Assembly (NCBI GenBank): GCA_947463775.1
Contig: CANHVD010000009.1
Coordinates: forward strand, 1 to 25,998
Length of the DNA stretch: 25,998 nt
DNA from: Planctomycetaceae bacterium
GTDB lineage: Bacteria > Planctomycetota > Planctomycetia > Planctomycetales > Planctomycetaceae
Direction: 5' to 3'
In this document: positions 25,101 to 25,998 of the stretch, one piece after another
Layout: every line of letters starts with the position of its first letter
How positions within the stretch are numbered: position 1 is the first letter of the stretch
Made by a program: the position numbers and the translations under genes
The notes under the pieces: model-generated
The model's database searches: none
The model's input: only the letters and a program-made list of their open reading frames with translations
What the model was told of the DNA's origin: nothing

Positions 25101-25998
25101 GTTCCGGAACGACGCGATAGATTCGGCCCATCGTCGAACCAGCTCGAGTATCCAGTGTGGCCAGTGTATCCGGCGGAATCCAGATCGGATGCTCAATCAC
25201 ATAGCGATACATGTCGACCACCCACAACGCGCCGTCGGGGCCGGTGCGAGCCTGAACGGGGCGAAACCAGGGATCGGTCGAGGCCAGAAATTCTCGATCC
25301 AGCTCGTCGTCGTCGCGGCGAGATTTAAACGTGGCAGCTTGGGGAATCAACATCTGGCGATGAACAAGATTGTTCACAGGCTCGCAGGTAAACGCGTTCT
25401 GTGAAACGTCGGCCCCCATTAAATCATCTCGATAAATCCCCAATCCACACGCTGCCGTTGGTCGCCCCGGCGGACCTGACAACATAAACAACACCTGATT
25501 GGAAATCGAAAACAACTGCCCGGGGTTCTGTTCGGTATTGATCCCGACCACCGTCTGCGGAGCCGCCAGCCACGGATTGCGATCCAGATATTGACTGGCC
25601 AACGGATAATGCAGCAGCAACGCGCTGTTATTGCAGCCGAACCAGTCGCCCCAGTCATTCCGAACTCGCCCCTGCTGAGTCGCCCCGGCTGCTGGTTCAA
25701 TGACTCCCGTATCCGGATCAAAACGAAAATCGCGCTGACCGAGAGCCAATGTCGTTCCGGTTTTCGTGCTGGTGATCTGACCACCAAACAAACCGCACGA
25801 GCCATAAACCCAGCCGTCGAGACCATACTCGAGACTGTTGACGCGGGCCTGAAAATTATGAGTCGCAAAGCCGGTCAGAAGCTTCTCAACCTTGTCCGCT
25901 TTGCCATCACCGTTGGTGTCTTCCGCATATAACACGTCCGGAGCCGCACAGATCAGTAACCCGTTACGCCAGACCGTGACGCCTGTGGGAAACGGAAT
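22132..25998 (-). CDS. Planctomycete-type dehydrogenase-domain/HEAT/cytochrome c protein, partial
   Basis: The 5' end lies beyond the right edge; the frame is open to position 25998, so the GTG at 25935 is not the start. About 1,288 residues are visible. The first part (FPTGVTVWRNGLL, then DTNGDGKAD, an EF-hand-like loop, and later QARTGPDGALWVVDMYR) matches the PVC 'membrane-bound dehydrogenase' domain TIGR02604, a beta-propeller type. HEAT-like helices follow. A CSNCH heme-binding motif is coded at 23805-23791 inside a domain of the TIGR02603 heme-binding type, ending in MPEGFEQN and NLWAWLQ. Next comes a beta-sandwich resembling a carbohydrate-binding module (coded about 23370-23020), then more helical repeats to the C-terminus. 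It is probably a periplasmic redox enzyme; substrate unknown. Confidence 0.9.
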   Translation of the reverse strand: MPFPTGVTVWRNGLLICAAPDVLYAEDTNGDGKADKVEKLLTGFATHNFQARVNSLEYGLDGWVYGSCGLFGGQITSTKTGTTLALGQRDFRFDPDTGVIEPAAGATQQGRVRNDWGDWFGCNNSALLLHYPLASQYLDRNPWLAAPQTVVGINTEQNPGQLFSISNQVLFMLSGPPGRPTAACGLGIYRDDLMGADVSQNAFTCEPVNNLVHRQMLIPQAATFKSRRDDDELDREFLASTDPWFRPVQARTGPDGALWVVDMYRYVIEHPIWIPPDTLATLDTRAGSTMGRIYRVVPEQTAARPMVPPNTKSGAELAAAMDTPNGTTRDLVQQLIQWNQDVAATQALQRLCAESRHPAVRLQALATLANLKTVTVENVKLALHDQDAHVRRDAVRVSESMFNKSPELVAAVQELAADPDTQVLVQVAYAAGFMNAEDAAKTFAAFGARETTGSHLDSAIESSLTSSNISAVLREVSMISAGTANWNRLLMNAATLADEETLISLFSYLCRVAVSDVTTESAAVSLGRLSAFVDAYRGRPESTLKPDSPVIVGDWSLAIAVAESVAKNEEKDEKVRVAGVKLLAQGRMFNMPKTDVLIELLNPRSGPAMQSAVIAALSKDGSEDVAEILLSDWATYEPRVRKEAIAMMLSRASWTQKLLSAIAAGTVSAAELDLAQQQALLDHPSEDVRTAAAASFKPRTSAGRQAAIDRYTAGINDNGDPILGRQVFQKHCSNCHRLQETGHSVGPEIAAYSGKPVQALLISMLDPNQAIDPRYQAYVAVLNDGRSLTGLIAEEAASNLTLLAAEGKRETVLRSEIEQIRSTGKSLMPEGFEQNASPEDINNLWAWLQTIRQPPKSIEGNRPGVVTIPSSGNVALQAAQAEIYGGDITFETPFQNIGYWHGKDDVVRWRIQAENARELAVWGEWACDPNAAGSGFLIEGVQPSLKGNVGSTGAWSRYQLVYLGKTLIQEGESELVIRPAGDLRAALADLRALHLVQIGGVPLATGMVADDEKPSKPPVTAAEIAARLIDDNVAAADREKLIAANLEKAAEIIPLMAVGLPEESGSKEEYRRIPWIWRVAIAVGKAADAENVKAVLRASLPASEKPLEHWQSVVIGGGLINGLTLAGHWPDEVLKTILAGDQSLLAAWNHALIESSTMADDESVPPGTRYDALRMVALRDWSIAKPQLEKYLQKGINDELQMGAVSGLADVRDMTAAEMLIGAYGYLSDHNRKLALEGMLRDDAKILLTLQAIENSKLPAELKKNEMVLKLREHANAEIRKQAALVTQ

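Overview
The window looks like a stretch of planctomycete chromosome with moderate GC content. The evidence is lineage-typical protein architecture. There is a very large secreted-type protein joining the planctomycete 'membrane-bound dehydrogenase' (Piru_Ver) domain, HEAT-like helices and a CxxCH heme domain. There is also a Ser/Thr kinase with a planctomycete-style N-terminal region and a six-helix membrane tail, a NIPSNAP protein with a signal peptide, a DUF2203 protein, and many non-canonical (TTG/GTG) or ambiguous starts. I see no tRNA, rRNA, CRISPR array, transposase or prophage gene, so most of the window reads as stable core sequence with some small repeats.

Layout. Positions 1-97 hold a long imperfect inverted repeat. 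98-6761 carries three minus-strand genes: a threonine-synthase-like PLP enzyme, a duplicated M16 zinc protease with signal peptide, and the membrane Ser/Thr kinase. 6762-7042 is a divergent spacer with a REP-like hairpin pair. 7043-8703 (+) holds a VanX/DdpX-type D-Ala-D-Ala dipeptidase and a histidine phosphatase, separated by a 9-bp tandem repeat. 8784-11384 (-) is a UvrA-family protein. 11674-15425 (+) is a partial respiratory complex I cluster in the order nuoI, DUF2203, nuoA, nuoC, nuoD, with no nuoB. 15511-16308 (+) is a HEAT-repeat gene interrupted near its end by an in-frame TGA. 16333-18261 (-) is a Uup-type ABC-F ATPase. 18414-18875 (+) is the NIPSNAP protein. 19052-19981 (-) is an ABC-2-type transporter ATPase without its permease. 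19982-20624 is a gene-free divergent spacer with nested inverted repeats that could encode a structured RNA. 20625-22049 (+) is a secreted VWA-domain protein. 22132 to the window end (-) is the giant heme/HEAT protein, which continues beyond the right edge.

How the genes work together. The clearest functional unit is the complex I block. NuoI supplies two [4Fe-4S] clusters, NuoA is a membrane subunit, and NuoC and NuoD form part of the quinone-module arm. DUF2203 overlaps nuoA by one base and is probably translationally coupled to it. The other genes look like single-gene units, often convergent or divergent, with perfect hairpins between convergent neighbours. I did not find an obvious new multi-gene defence or mobile system. 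The most interesting signals are non-coding or recoding: the REP doublet whose two stems differ only by compensatory changes, the TGA-interrupted HEAT gene, the nested inverted repeats at 20239-20446, and the unusual nuo gene order with DUF2203 inserted.
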